Below, in pieces: positions 9,282-17,009 of a stretch of DNA of 47,787 nt. Both the position numbers and the translations under genes were made by a program. How positions within the stretch are numbered: position 1 is the first letter of the stretch; the number at the start of each line of letters is the position of its first letter. The DNA is from Candidatus Nitrosopumilus sp. (lineage in GTDB: Archaea; Thermoproteota; Nitrososphaeria; Nitrososphaerales; Nitrosopumilaceae). The stretch covers positions 1 through 47,787 of the forward strand of contig JAJETY010000006.1 of the NCBI GenBank assembly GCA_021268355.1, given 5' to 3'. Below the pieces are notes generated by a model. It was not told the origin of the DNA, did no database searches, and was given only the letters and a program-made list of their open reading frames with translations.

Positions 9282-9488
9282 ATGAAAGACATCAATGACT
9301 TCATGCCAAAAATTCCCAACATGAGGTGGGGAGCATTAATGAACAAAGCACCAACTAGTGAAAAAGTTGAGGAGATGAACAAAATTTTCCCTAGTAATGG
9401 TAAATGGCACACCATCTTTGAAGAGAAAGATTCTGTAACTATTGATGGAAAAGAAATTCGCAAAAAAGATCCAAACAAGTGGACATAA
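9282..9488 (+). CDS. Small conserved-looking protein, 68 residues, unknown function
   Basis: I do not recognise a named family. The soluble, charged 68-residue product has no signal peptide or Cys. It contains the segments MPKIPNMRWGALMNK and IFPSNGKWHTIFEE. Its own TATA box at the correct distance and its position immediately before the next secreted protein (a TTG one base past its stop) suggest translation and possible coupling. The sequence has normal codon usage and a plausible fold, so I treat it as a gene. Confidence 0.65.
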   Translation: MKDINDFMPKIPNMRWGALMNKAPTSEKVEEMNKIFPSNGKWHTIFEEKDSVTIDGKEIRKKDPNKWT

Positions 9489-9489
9489 T

Positions 9490-11037
9490 TTGAAAAGTCT
9501 ATTTCTATTACTTTTACTACCCTTGTTTGTATTTGCATTTGATAATGGATTTGGTCATGGTGTAGGAAGCGAGACATTTCCTCCTGTAAATCTTGATGGA
9601 AAGCAAGTAACTGTGGAACTCTCTTCGTCACAAAGTGATCCTGAAGCAAGTGATGATCAGCAAATTTCGATTTCAATGATTGATTTTGATTCAAAAATTA
9701 CATTACGTGATGTTACCTTTCACATAAAAGCTGAGAAAGGAAGCCAATTTCTTTTTGAACAAGAATTCAAAGCAGATAATGGTTTTCTAGTATTCAATTT
9801 TGTTTCAGAAGAAACTGATTCAATTGTAATAGAGGAAGAAAGTGAGAGTAACCTCTTTGGTTCCCTGCTAGGATTAGATAGTAGACTGATTCATGTAAAG
9901 GGACCTAAACTCAGTGAAGGAGGACTGTACAAATTTGATATCAGTATACTTACTGCAGATGGATATTCTAAGACACTTGATGAACCACTAGTATTCAACG
10001 CTGGAATCTCTATTGCTCAAACCTCTAGACATGATTTTGTTGATCCAAATTTTGGAGACCAGAAAATTGATGTGGTTACTTACTATGATGAAATCTCTAA
10101 TTTTGAATATGATTCTGATTCAAAAGAAATCAGTTACTCTATGCCTTTTGAATGGAGTTACACAAACATCAATCAAACATCAGTTGTACATGAAGAACTA
10201 GTAATTCCAAAGACATTTGGTGATTTACTTGTATCTGGATTCACTATGTACGTCAATGGAGTGCAACTATCTGATGATGTTGCAACAATTGATGATTTTT
10301 TTGCTGATGGACGTATAGTTCATTTCATAGTTTACCAAAAAGAACTACTCAAAGTTCTTGAAGATGGTTCAAATGAGAATGGCATGAATTTTGTAATTTC
10401 TCCTGATAGAGATTACCCTCATTTGAGTTCTGTTACTGAGAATGGACAATTCAGAATTCTTGTATCTTGGGAACCTGAAAATTTGAAATCTGGTTCTGAT
10501 GCAAAAATACTCTTTGATGTAACTGATGTTTTCTTGAAAAACAAACCTGTTTCAACAAACTATCAGTTCTCTATAACACAAAATAACAAAGTAATTTACC
10601 AACAAAGTGGAGTTAGCACTGATTCAAGAGAAGAACATAATGTTGCAGAGTTTGTAATTCCACAAGATGTCACAGGAATTGTTTACTTGAATTTTAATAA
10701 TTTAGATAATAATGATCTTGCTAGAACAACTATTCCAATTGTTATTGATAGAGTTACAAACGAAAAAGAAATTACAATTCCTGATTGGATTAGAAATAAT
10801 GCATTGTGGTGGTCTGAAGAACAAATTGATGATACTACATTTGTTCAAGGTATAGAGTATTTGATTAAAAACAAAATCATTGTAATTCCTCCAACTCAAC
10901 AGGAAGATTCTTCCTCTCAAGAAATTCCTGATTGGATTAGAAATAATGCAGCCTGGTGGGCTTCTGGCCAAATTGATGATACTACATTTGTTCAAGGGTT
11001 AGAATTCTTGATTCAGAAAGGAATCATTCGTGTTTGA
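9490..11037 (+). CDS. Secreted protein with two C-terminal Trp-Trp modules, paralogue of the 7537 gene
   Basis: I chose the TTG at 9490, directly after the stop of the 68-residue gene. It yields a compact signal peptide (MKSLF, a run of Leu, ...VFAFDNGFG) and a mature chain starting HGVGS. The longer frame from 9442 would add 16 residues overlapping the upstream gene. The ectodomain (~25-430) is beta-rich and parallels the 7537 protein, including VVHEELVIPKTF. Two modules IPDWIRNNAxWW...IDDTTFVQGxExL end the chain. There is no obvious enzyme or membrane anchor. Function is probably envelope-related; together with the 7537 gene it forms a tandem paralogue pair. Confidence 0.85.
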   Translation: MKSLFLLLLLPLFVFAFDNGFGHGVGSETFPPVNLDGKQVTVELSSSQSDPEASDDQQISISMIDFDSKITLRDVTFHIKAEKGSQFLFEQEFKADNGFLVFNFVSEETDSIVIEEESESNLFGSLLGLDSRLIHVKGPKLSEGGLYKFDISILTADGYSKTLDEPLVFNAGISIAQTSRHDFVDPNFGDQKIDVVTYYDEISNFEYDSDSKEISYSMPFEWSYTNINQTSVVHEELVIPKTFGDLLVSGFTMYVNGVQLSDDVATIDDFFADGRIVHFIVYQKELLKVLEDGSNENGMNFVISPDRDYPHLSSVTENGQFRILVSWEPENLKSGSDAKILFDVTDVFLKNKPVSTNYQFSITQNNKVIYQQSGVSTDSREEHNVAEFVIPQDVTGIVYLNFNNLDNNDLARTTIPIVIDRVTNEKEITIPDWIRNNALWWSEEQIDDTTFVQGIEYLIKNKIIVIPPTQQEDSSSQEIPDWIRNNAAWWASGQIDDTTFVQGLEFLIQKGIIRV

Positions 11038-11073
11038 TAGGCACTAATTCGAAAATTTAACAAGTCGCTTTAA

Positions 11074-11370
11074 ATGAATAATTGAACAAAATCCGGGAAT
11101 TCATTTTTGAGAAATCATACGTTCATCTGGATTAAAGAATGATGTTCTAAGTCATTATCTAGATAAATTAGAAAAAAATGAATCATTAAAGCTGTCCGTG
11201 GATCAAGACAAGTTAGAATGGATTAGTTGAAACATAACTCATTCAGCTCAAAAAAAAAAAGATATCATATTAAAGCAAGGGATATGATGGATAAATTAGT
11301 TGAATACTATAGACCAAGATTACTTGAGAAATCAACTTCAGGATTCGAAGATATCATCTATGCTTTCTAG
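11074..11370 (+). pseudogene. Decayed winged-helix transcription regulator
   Basis: Three frames together give a coherent small archaeal winged-helix protein. From 11087 one frame reads QNPGIHF, a TGA (11108-11110) where Arg is expected, then EIIRSSGLKNDVLSHYLDKL and on to a second TGA at 11228. After an 11-A run (11250-11260) the frame shifts by one and reads YHIKARDMMDKLVEYYRPRL up to a TAG at 11368-11370. The start region (ATG at 11074) is also out of frame. Multiple lesions make sequencing error unlikely as the only explanation. The family assignment rests on the GLKNDVLSHYLDKLEKN recognition-helix pattern common in thaumarchaeal regulators. Confidence 0.7.
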
Positions 11371-12598
11371 TAAATCATGTAAAACTCTACTATTTGGAAT
11401 TCTTCTAACTGTTCTCTTTGTTCCACAAATAGCATTTGCTGATGTCTTTATTCCTGAAAGTGAATACACTGGTTACTATGACTATCAAGATATTTTCACT
11501 GTAGTTGGAAATGTAAAAAATCAAAATGATTTTGCATTGATCCCAACAATTACAATTTCTGTAATTGACACTGATGATACAAAAATTACAAAACAATTTG
11601 TTCATGTGCCAATTCCTGCAATGACTGACATCCCATTTAAAATAAAATTTCCTGAGATTCATGGTCTAAATCCAGAATTGTTAACAGCAGAACTAAGTTA
11701 CACTAAAACTGAAAAAGATCGTATTCCAATTCAAATCATTTATGATAAAACTTTGATCACTCATGATGATGGACATGTTACTGGAAAAATTGAGAATATT
11801 GGAAATTATACAGTATACAATCCCAAAGTATATGCAATTGTACATGGCTATGAAAATTACGTCTTAGACGTTGCTCACAACATTGAAAGAATTGAAAAAA
11901 TTGAACCTGGAGAAATTCTAGACTTTGCCATTTATCCTGATCCATCTGTATCTGAACCAGTACGCTTCTACTCTTGTTTTGCACCAGTTGATACCACTGT
12001 AATTCCAATTTCTACACAAAAGAATGGAGGGAATTTTGATTTTAGGTATGATTCACCTGGTACATTCTATTATGGTGCAAAATTTGATGAACAAGGAAAT
12101 GTTTTGACAATTAGCGGAACAAATAGTTATCCTATTCCAACATACGCAAATTTTGAGTTTCCTCCAATTTCTGGAAATGAAAAATTCTCTGTCACATTAA
12201 ATGATGAACCAATCGAATTCATTCAAAGTATGGATGAAATGGGATTTTGGCATGTTGCGTTTGATGTGAAGCCACAATCTCAAGGAGTTTTGAAAATTTC
12301 AGGCTTTGATGAGGGATTGCCTCCAGAACTCCCTTCAATTCCTGTATGGGTCAAACAAAATGCAGATTGGTGGACAACCCAAGAGATCTCTGATTCAGAA
12401 TTTTTAGAAGGAATAGATTTTCTTTTAGAAAAACAAGTTGTAACTGTTCCAACACGTGAGGCAGTTTCAGAATCTGAATGGAGTATTCCTAATTGGGTAA
12501 AAAATCCTGCAAGTTGGTGGTATGAAGAAAAAATTACTGATGATCAATTTTTAAACATAATTGAAAATCTTGTTCAACGAAAGATAATTGTAATCTAG
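11360..12598 (+). CDS. Secreted protein with two divergent C-terminal Trp-Trp modules
   Basis: I chose the ATG at 11360. It gives MLSSKSCKTLLFGILLTV..., a standard signal peptide ending IAFA. A TTG at 11300 would add 20 hydrophilic residues read out of frame through a pseudogene tail. The mature ~390 residues contain beta-rich domains with no obvious catalytic motif. The end carries two modules, IPVWVKQNADWW and IPNWVKNPASWW, each followed by an acidic FxxxI/LxxLxxK pattern. They are more diverged than those in the two upstream genes. The signal-peptide coding region overlaps the end of the decayed regulator gene in another frame. Confidence 0.82.
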   Translation: MLSSKSCKTLLFGILLTVLFVPQIAFADVFIPESEYTGYYDYQDIFTVVGNVKNQNDFALIPTITISVIDTDDTKITKQFVHVPIPAMTDIPFKIKFPEIHGLNPELLTAELSYTKTEKDRIPIQIIYDKTLITHDDGHVTGKIENIGNYTVYNPKVYAIVHGYENYVLDVAHNIERIEKIEPGEILDFAIYPDPSVSEPVRFYSCFAPVDTTVIPISTQKNGGNFDFRYDSPGTFYYGAKFDEQGNVLTISGTNSYPIPTYANFEFPPISGNEKFSVTLNDEPIEFIQSMDEMGFWHVAFDVKPQSQGVLKISGFDEGLPPELPSIPVWVKQNADWWTTQEISDSEFLEGIDFLLEKQVVTVPTREAVSESEWSIPNWVKNPASWWYEEKITDDQFLNIIENLVQRKIIVI

Positions 12599-12674
12599 TT
12601 AAAACATTTGACAAATAATTCATAATTTAATTGAAAAATCTTATTATACAAATTTCATTCAAGCTAAATAACCA

Positions 12675-13433
12675 ATGTTACCATTACGAGATGAAAACCC
12701 CCACCCACCAGGATTCAAACCAAAAATTACAATTGGATTAATCATACTCAATGTCATAATTTTCTTTTATGAAGTATTGGTTACAGGTCAATTTTGGGAA
12801 TTCTCCAATCAAAACGCTGCATTCATGTTCTTTGAATGGGGCGCAGTTCCTAGCTGTGTAACTGGTTTTTCATCAATGATTCAACCAGGAATTTCTTGCC
12901 CTGATACTCCATACTTTTCCTTACTTAGCTCAATGTTCATGCACGGTGGTTTAATGCACTTGGGTGGTAACATGTTGTTTTTGTGGATCTTCGGTGACAA
13001 CATTGAACTAAAGTTTGGTAAAGCAAAATTTCTTTTAATTTATCTCGCATGGGGAATTGGTGCAGGTCTAGCTCACATTGTAATTGATCCTACAAGTTCT
13101 ATTCCTGCAGTTGGTGCCTCTGGAGCAATATCTGGTGTTCTCGGTGCATATTTGGCAATGTTCCCACGAGTTAGAATTACCACCTTCCTTATGTTGGGAT
13201 TCTTTTGGAGAATGATGCATATCCAAGCAAGATGGTTCTTGCCATTTTGGTTGGTATTCCAAAACCTGTTACCATTTTTCATAGGTGGTTTTGGTGTTGC
13301 AGGTGGTGGTGTTGCATACATGGCACACATTGGAGGCTTTGTAATAGGATTTGCAACTGGCTATCTCTACAAGAAAACACACAGTTCTGAATATACATAC
13401 GGAACACGATACGGTTACAGACCAGATTATTGA
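12675..13433 (+). CDS. Rhomboid-family intramembrane serine protease
   Basis: Membrane protease that cleaves other proteins within their transmembrane segments. The 252 residues contain about six membrane helices. The HxxxHLxxN-type motif lies at 90-99, the catalytic GASG (147-150) with Ser149, and the partner His218 in YMAHIGGF. These are all the residues the family needs, so it should be active. A TATA-like stretch (ttattatac, ~12650) lies 20-26 bases upstream of the ATG. Substrates are unknown; nearby surface proteins are possible targets but nothing in sequence shows it. Confidence 0.92.
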   Translation: MLPLRDENPHPPGFKPKITIGLIILNVIIFFYEVLVTGQFWEFSNQNAAFMFFEWGAVPSCVTGFSSMIQPGISCPDTPYFSLLSSMFMHGGLMHLGGNMLFLWIFGDNIELKFGKAKFLLIYLAWGIGAGLAHIVIDPTSSIPAVGASGAISGVLGAYLAMFPRVRITTFLMLGFFWRMMHIQARWFLPFWLVFQNLLPFFIGGFGVAGGGVAYMAHIGGFVIGFATGYLYKKTHSSEYTYGTRYGYRPDY

Positions 13434-13466
13434 AAGCATAAATTCCTGACTCTAGTTTGAGTCTTC

Positions 13467-13643
13467 ATGCCATTGATTACAGTGTCAATGTATCCTGGAA
13501 GAACTCAGGAACAAAAAGACGAATATGCAAAAGCAATCACAAAATCAGCAGTTGAGATTCTAAAAACAAAAGAAAATCACGTTATTGTTGTTTTTGAAGA
13601 CAATCCAAAAGAAAATTGGTTTTTGGCAGGAAACCAACTTTAA
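13467..13643 (+). CDS. 4-oxalocrotonate tautomerase-like protein, 58 residues
   Basis: Very short enzyme of the tautomerase superfamily, which moves protons using an N-terminal Pro. The chain begins MPLITVSMYPGRTQEQK; Pro2 would be exposed after Met removal, and Arg12 matches a conserved position. The rest is the expected alpha/beta unit ending in WFLAGNQL. The length (58) is normal for 4-OT monomers, which work as hexamers. It lies 33 bases after the rhomboid gene. The substrate is unknown. Confidence 0.85.
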   Translation: MPLITVSMYPGRTQEQKDEYAKAITKSAVEILKTKENHVIVVFEDNPKENWFLAGNQL

Positions 13644-13661
13644 TCATTTTTTAAAAAATTT

Positions 13662-13687
13662 GACTGGATGACTCCTCCTGTCCAGTC
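13662..13687. other. Hairpin GACTGGA-N12-TCCAGTC
   Basis: A perfect 7-bp inverted repeat with a 12-base loop lies 18 bases after the tautomerase stop. There is no T-run after it, so it is not a classical terminator. It may be a 3' mRNA stem or an operator for the downstream nitrilase gene. Confidence 0.4.
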
Positions 13688-13752
13688 ACAGGTTTGACAT
13701 ACACACTATGGTCGGTATGATTCTATTAGAACAACTTTGCATAAGAAGAAAA

Positions 13753-13775
13753 TGGTACATTTTGCGATTGTACCA
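13753..13775. other. Hairpin TGGTACA-N9-TGTACCA
   Basis: A second perfect 7-bp inverted repeat lies 41 bases before the chosen nitrilase start. The dyad form suits a dimeric regulator site. The gap 13644-13815 otherwise shows no gene. Confidence 0.4.
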
Positions 13776-13815
13776 ATGGTTTATCCTTTTATTGTCATTT
13801 AATTATTGGTTTGCA

Positions 13816-14622
13816 ATGAAAGCTGCAGTTGTACAATTCAAAGCATCAACAAACAAAGAAACCAACCTAAAAAAAATTATTTCATACATTGAGAAAGCAG
13901 CTTCAAAAAATGCAGCACTATGTGCATTTCCAGAGTTTATGATGTTTTACACAAATTCTTCTCAAACACCAAAACAACTTGCAGCTCTTGCTGAAACCAT
14001 TAATGGAAACTTTGTGAAAACTATTGCCAAGACTGCAAAAGAAAATCGTATCCAAATTGTAGGCTCGTTTTATGAGAAGAGCAGAAAAAAAGATAGAGTC
14101 TATGATACTTCGTTTGTAATTGACAAAACTGGTAAAGTAATCTCTACCTATAGAAAAATCCACCTCTATGATGCATTAGGTTTTAGAGAATCAGACAAAA
14201 TGGCATCAGGTTCAAAGATTGCAAAACCAGTAAAGACAACAGTTGGTAAAGTTGGAATGATGATATGCTATGATCTGCGTTTTCCTGAAATGTCGCGCTC
14301 ACTTGCAGCTGCAGGCTCTGAAGTATTGGTTGCACCATCAGCTTGGGTTAAAGGAAACATGAAAGAAGAACATTGGATTACAATTAACAAGACACGTGCA
14401 ATTGAAAATGGTTGTTATGTTATTGCGCCTGATCAAGTTGGAAACATTTACTGTGGAAGAAGTCTGGTTGTTGATCCATATGGAAAAGTTTTGCTTGACA
14501 TGAAAAAGAAACAAGGAATTGGTTATGTCAACATTGATCTAAAAAAAGTCAAACAAACACGCAAAGTCTTACCTCTACTCAAAAACAGAAGAACAGATGT
14601 CTATCCTACTTTGAAGGCTTGA
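13816..14622 (+). CDS. Carbon-nitrogen hydrolase (nitrilase superfamily)
   Basis: Cytoplasmic hydrolase of amides or nitriles. I chose the ATG at 13816, which begins MKAAVVQFKAS as the family does; a frame open from 13708 would add a spurious 36 residues. The catalytic triad is visible: Glu40 (AFPEF), Lys114 (YRKIHLYD) and Cys151 (MICYDLRFPE). The 268-residue length and the FRESD segment resemble the Nit2/omega-amidase and deaminated-glutathione amidase branch, so repair of side-products is a reasonable guess, not proven. The 3' end overlaps the convergent zinc-ribbon gene by 17 bases. Confidence 0.88.
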   Translation: MKAAVVQFKASTNKETNLKKIISYIEKAASKNAALCAFPEFMMFYTNSSQTPKQLAALAETINGNFVKTIAKTAKENRIQIVGSFYEKSRKKDRVYDTSFVIDKTGKVISTYRKIHLYDALGFRESDKMASGSKIAKPVKTTVGKVGMMICYDLRFPEMSRSLAAAGSEVLVAPSAWVKGNMKEEHWITINKTRAIENGCYVIAPDQVGNIYCGRSLVVDPYGKVLLDMKKKQGIGYVNIDLKKVKQTRKVLPLLKNRRTDVYPTLKA

Positions 14623-15064
14623 CTCTGCTTTCACAATTAAAGTTAGAACATTGTTTAGTCCAGTGTTGTTTTCGTGAGTAACGGAAAATTACCATTGGCC
14701 ACTTGCATACCTCACAAGGACTCTTTGTAGCTCTGAGTTTTGCCTTTTGCAGTAAAGGTGATGATGCTTTACATCCACCATAAAAGTTTGAACAACCCAT
14801 GAAACGCTTTCTTGTTGTTCTTGAGCGAATTACCATCAGCTCTCCAACTTTGCACTGAGGACATGGAACCAGGCCATTTTTTGGAGAGTTTGTTCCAAGA
14901 ATCATGTATTTTTTGTCTTTTGATGACCATGAAAGATACCCATTACCATCAAGGTACTGAATGATCTCTTTTTTGAAGATACTAGTTTTGGACTTGGTAG
15001 TTTTTACTGAATGTCTGATTATGGTCTTTTTGATCTGTACGGTTTGCAGTTTCTTTGATGGCAT
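14606..15064 (-). CDS. Topoisomerase-type C4 zinc-finger protein
   Basis: The 152-residue basic protein has a Lys-rich N-terminus and two C4 zinc fingers like those at the C-terminus of bacterial topoisomerase I. The first reads CPQC...GCSNFYGGC (~90-120), the second CEVC...CSNFNC. There is no topoisomerase catalytic domain, so it is a stand-alone nucleic-acid-binding protein. It diverges from the thiolase gene across only 46 bases. Confidence 0.8.
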   Translation of the reverse strand: MPSKKLQTVQIKKTIIRHSVKTTKSKTSIFKKEIIQYLDGNGYLSWSSKDKKYMILGTNSPKNGLVPCPQCKVGELMVIRSRTTRKRFMGCSNFYGGCKASSPLLQKAKLRATKSPCEVCKWPMVIFRYSRKQHWTKQCSNFNCESRVKPSK

Positions 15065-15110
15065 GTTCTATCTTGATTTTACTAAAACGATTTTTATAGG
15101 GATTTAGTCA

Positions 15111-16274
15111 GTGTCATTTGTGGAAAAGGTTTGTGTTCTTGGCGCTGGAAGCACCAAATATGGAAAATTAGCAGATAGTATTGCCGATATTACTACTCAG
15201 GCATCAGTTGCAGCCATAGAAAGTGCTGGAATTTCTCCTAAGGATATCAAAGCATCTTACATTTCAAACGTATTTGGAGTTGCGGACAAACAAGTACACA
15301 TTGGTCCTGTCTTGATGAGTAGACTAGGCATTCCAGACAAACCATCCCTAACAATTGAATCTGCTTGTGGAAGTGGCTCTGTATCATTTAGAGAGGCATA
15401 TGCCAATGTTGCAGCAGGATTTTATGATTGTCTCTTAGTTACCGGAGTTGAAAAAGTAACTCACACTGGAACTGAATGGACAACAACTTACTTTGCATAT
15501 TGTTCAGACTTTTTCTATGAGGGTCAAGCTGGTGCATCATTTCCAGGATTGTTTGCATCAATGGCAAGAGCTTACATGACAGAGTTTAACACAACTGAAG
15601 AAGACTTTGCTAGAGTTGCAGTAAAGAATCACGATAATGGTGTACTAAATCCAAAAGCTCACATGCAGAAAAAAATTACTATTGATGATGTATTGAACTC
15701 TGCAGTTGTTGCAAGTCCACTAAAGCTATTTGATTGCTGTCCATTTTCAGATGGAGCAAGTTCTGTTATTCTTTGTTCTGAAAAGTTTGCAAAAGAACAC
15801 GGTGGTGATTATATTGAATGTATTGGTTCAGGTCGTGGTGGTTCTCCTGCTGCATTGCAAGGACGTGATCACATGACAACAATTCCAAGTACAAAAATTG
15901 CAGCAGCTGATGCATACAAGATGGCAGGTATAACTGCAAAAGATGTAGACTTTGCAGAAGTACATGATTGCTTTACAATTGCAGAAGTTGTTGACACTGA
16001 AGACTTGGGTTTCTTTGAAAAAGGAAAAGGTGTTCAAGCAGTTCGTGAAGGTAGAACATCATTGAATTCTGATATCTCGATTAATCCATCAGGCGGTCTT
16101 AAATCAAAAGGACATCCAATTGGAGCTACTGGTGTTGGTCAAGTAGTTGAAGTATATGATCAATTAACTGGAGCTGCTGGTGCAAGAACTGTAAAAGATG
16201 CAAAGATTGGATTAACTCATAACTTTGGTGCAACCGGAGCAAGTTGCGCTGTTCATATTTTCCAGAGTGTGTAA
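15111..16274 (+). CDS. Thiolase family acetyl-CoA acetyltransferase (SCP-x type)
   Basis: Condenses or cleaves beta-ketoacyl-CoA. The 387 residues start at GTG. The nucleophilic Cys86 sits in ESACGSGS, the GGLKSKGHPIGATG motif with the active His is present near 335, and a second Cys-containing NFGATGASC motif is near the end. A TATA-like TTTTTATAG lies just upstream. The adjacent DUF35 gene follows 1 base later; in archaea such pairs form thiolase complexes that bind acyl-CoA. In ammonia-oxidising archaea an acetoacetyl-CoA thiolase serves the hydroxypropionate/hydroxybutyrate cycle and also mevalonate synthesis. Which role this copy plays is not evident. Confidence 0.92.
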   Translation: MSFVEKVCVLGAGSTKYGKLADSIADITTQASVAAIESAGISPKDIKASYISNVFGVADKQVHIGPVLMSRLGIPDKPSLTIESACGSGSVSFREAYANVAAGFYDCLLVTGVEKVTHTGTEWTTTYFAYCSDFFYEGQAGASFPGLFASMARAYMTEFNTTEEDFARVAVKNHDNGVLNPKAHMQKKITIDDVLNSAVVASPLKLFDCCPFSDGASSVILCSEKFAKEHGGDYIECIGSGRGGSPAALQGRDHMTTIPSTKIAAADAYKMAGITAKDVDFAEVHDCFTIAEVVDTEDLGFFEKGKGVQAVREGRTSLNSDISINPSGGLKSKGHPIGATGVGQVVEVYDQLTGAAGARTVKDAKIGLTHNFGATGASCAVHIFQSV

Positions 16275-16275
16275 A

Positions 16276-16641
16276 ATGTCAATTGAAGAACAAGTAATTG
16301 AACATGCTAAAAACGGTAAATTACTAACTCACAAATGTACTGACTGCGGATATCTGCATCTTTCAACTGCATATTTCTGTAGGGAGTGTGGAAGTAAGGG
16401 ATTTGAGGATGTTCTTCTGGACGGTGTAGGCCAGGTTGCCACTTATACCATAATTACCGTGGCTCCAGCAGGCTTTGAAAAATACACCCCATATGCCTTT
16501 GTTGTACTTAAACTCGATAATTCGGATTTGAGAATTTCCGGATTTATGGCAGGAATTGCTACCCCCACTGATCTCCCTGTAGGAACCCGAGCAAAAATCA
16601 CTGGTTTTGATGAAAGAGGAATCATCATCGAAAAACAGTAA
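16276..16641 (+). CDS. DUF35 OB-fold/zinc-ribbon protein, thiolase partner
   Basis: I use the ATG at 16276, one base after the thiolase stop. The 121 residues have a rubredoxin-like zinc ribbon with Cys21, Cys24, Cys35 and Cys38, then an OB-fold (~45-121). In methanogens and other archaea this family bridges acetoacetyl-CoA thiolase and HMG-CoA synthase and shares a CoA-binding site. The tight pairing here supports the same structural role. No HMG-CoA synthase gene is in the window. Confidence 0.92.
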   Translation: MSIEEQVIEHAKNGKLLTHKCTDCGYLHLSTAYFCRECGSKGFEDVLLDGVGQVATYTIITVAPAGFEKYTPYAFVVLKLDNSDLRISGFMAGIATPTDLPVGTRAKITGFDERGIIIEKQ

Positions 16642-16711
16642 AATTTTTTGTTTGAATTATTAAATAAAATTAAAACCGATTTTTAATTATTTTGCGATAC
16701 TAATCTTTTTC

Positions 16712-16873
16712 ATGTCAGTAGAAGTAACATGTGGAAAATGTGGTGAAAAGATCACAAACATGAAGATGCTAAAATCTCTAAAAGATGTAATGAACCCATA
16801 TAGTGGAAAATGTCCGTCATGTGGACAGAAACTCTCTACATCAGAGTTTTCACTAGATGTTCAAGAAAAATGA
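16712..16873 (+). CDS. Small zinc-ribbon protein, 53 residues
   Basis: This short reading frame starts MSVEVTCGKCGEK and contains CxxC pairs at residues 7/10 and 34/37 (CPSCGQK), a clear treble-clef or ribbon pattern. No named family is recognised. It stands alone between the DUF35 gene and the ATP-cone gene. The paired CxxC motifs make chance occurrence unlikely. Confidence 0.75.
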   Translation: MSVEVTCGKCGEKITNMKMLKSLKDVMNPYSGKCPSCGQKLSTSEFSLDVQEK

Positions 16874-16910
16874 TCTCTAGTATTTGATCTTTTTCTACAC
16901 TTTTTAAAAA

Positions 16911-16962
16911 TTGGATCAAAATCTTTCATTGCATTTGGAAAAATGATCAAAATTGGATCCAA
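16911..16962. promoter_or_regulatory. Repeated TTGGATCxAA elements before the ATP-cone gene
   Basis: TTGGATCAAA at 16911 and the perfect palindrome TTGGATCCAA at 16953-16962 (within aaaattggatccaaatttt) lie 48-99 bases before the ATG at 17010. A further TGATCA is at 16944. The repeated dyads look like an operator; the product of the gene has a winged helix, so autoregulation is a possible reading. Confidence 0.4.
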
Positions 16963-17009
16963 ATTTTTTCTGTCATAAGTCTTAATTAGTCCTATTTTTT
17001 AGACAAGAT

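Noticed and set aside
9269-9694. Minus-strand open frame of 141 codons opposite the small gene
   Set aside because: It is opposite two plus-strand genes with better evidence and shows no domain or promoter.
11300-11359. Upstream TTG start for the secreted protein at 11360
   Set aside because: It would add 20 hydrophilic residues ahead of the signal peptide, translated from the pseudogene in the wrong frame.
13708-13815. N-terminal extension of the nitrilase
   Set aside because: The extra 36 residues do not match the family and cross a dyad; the ATG at 13816 gives the normal start.
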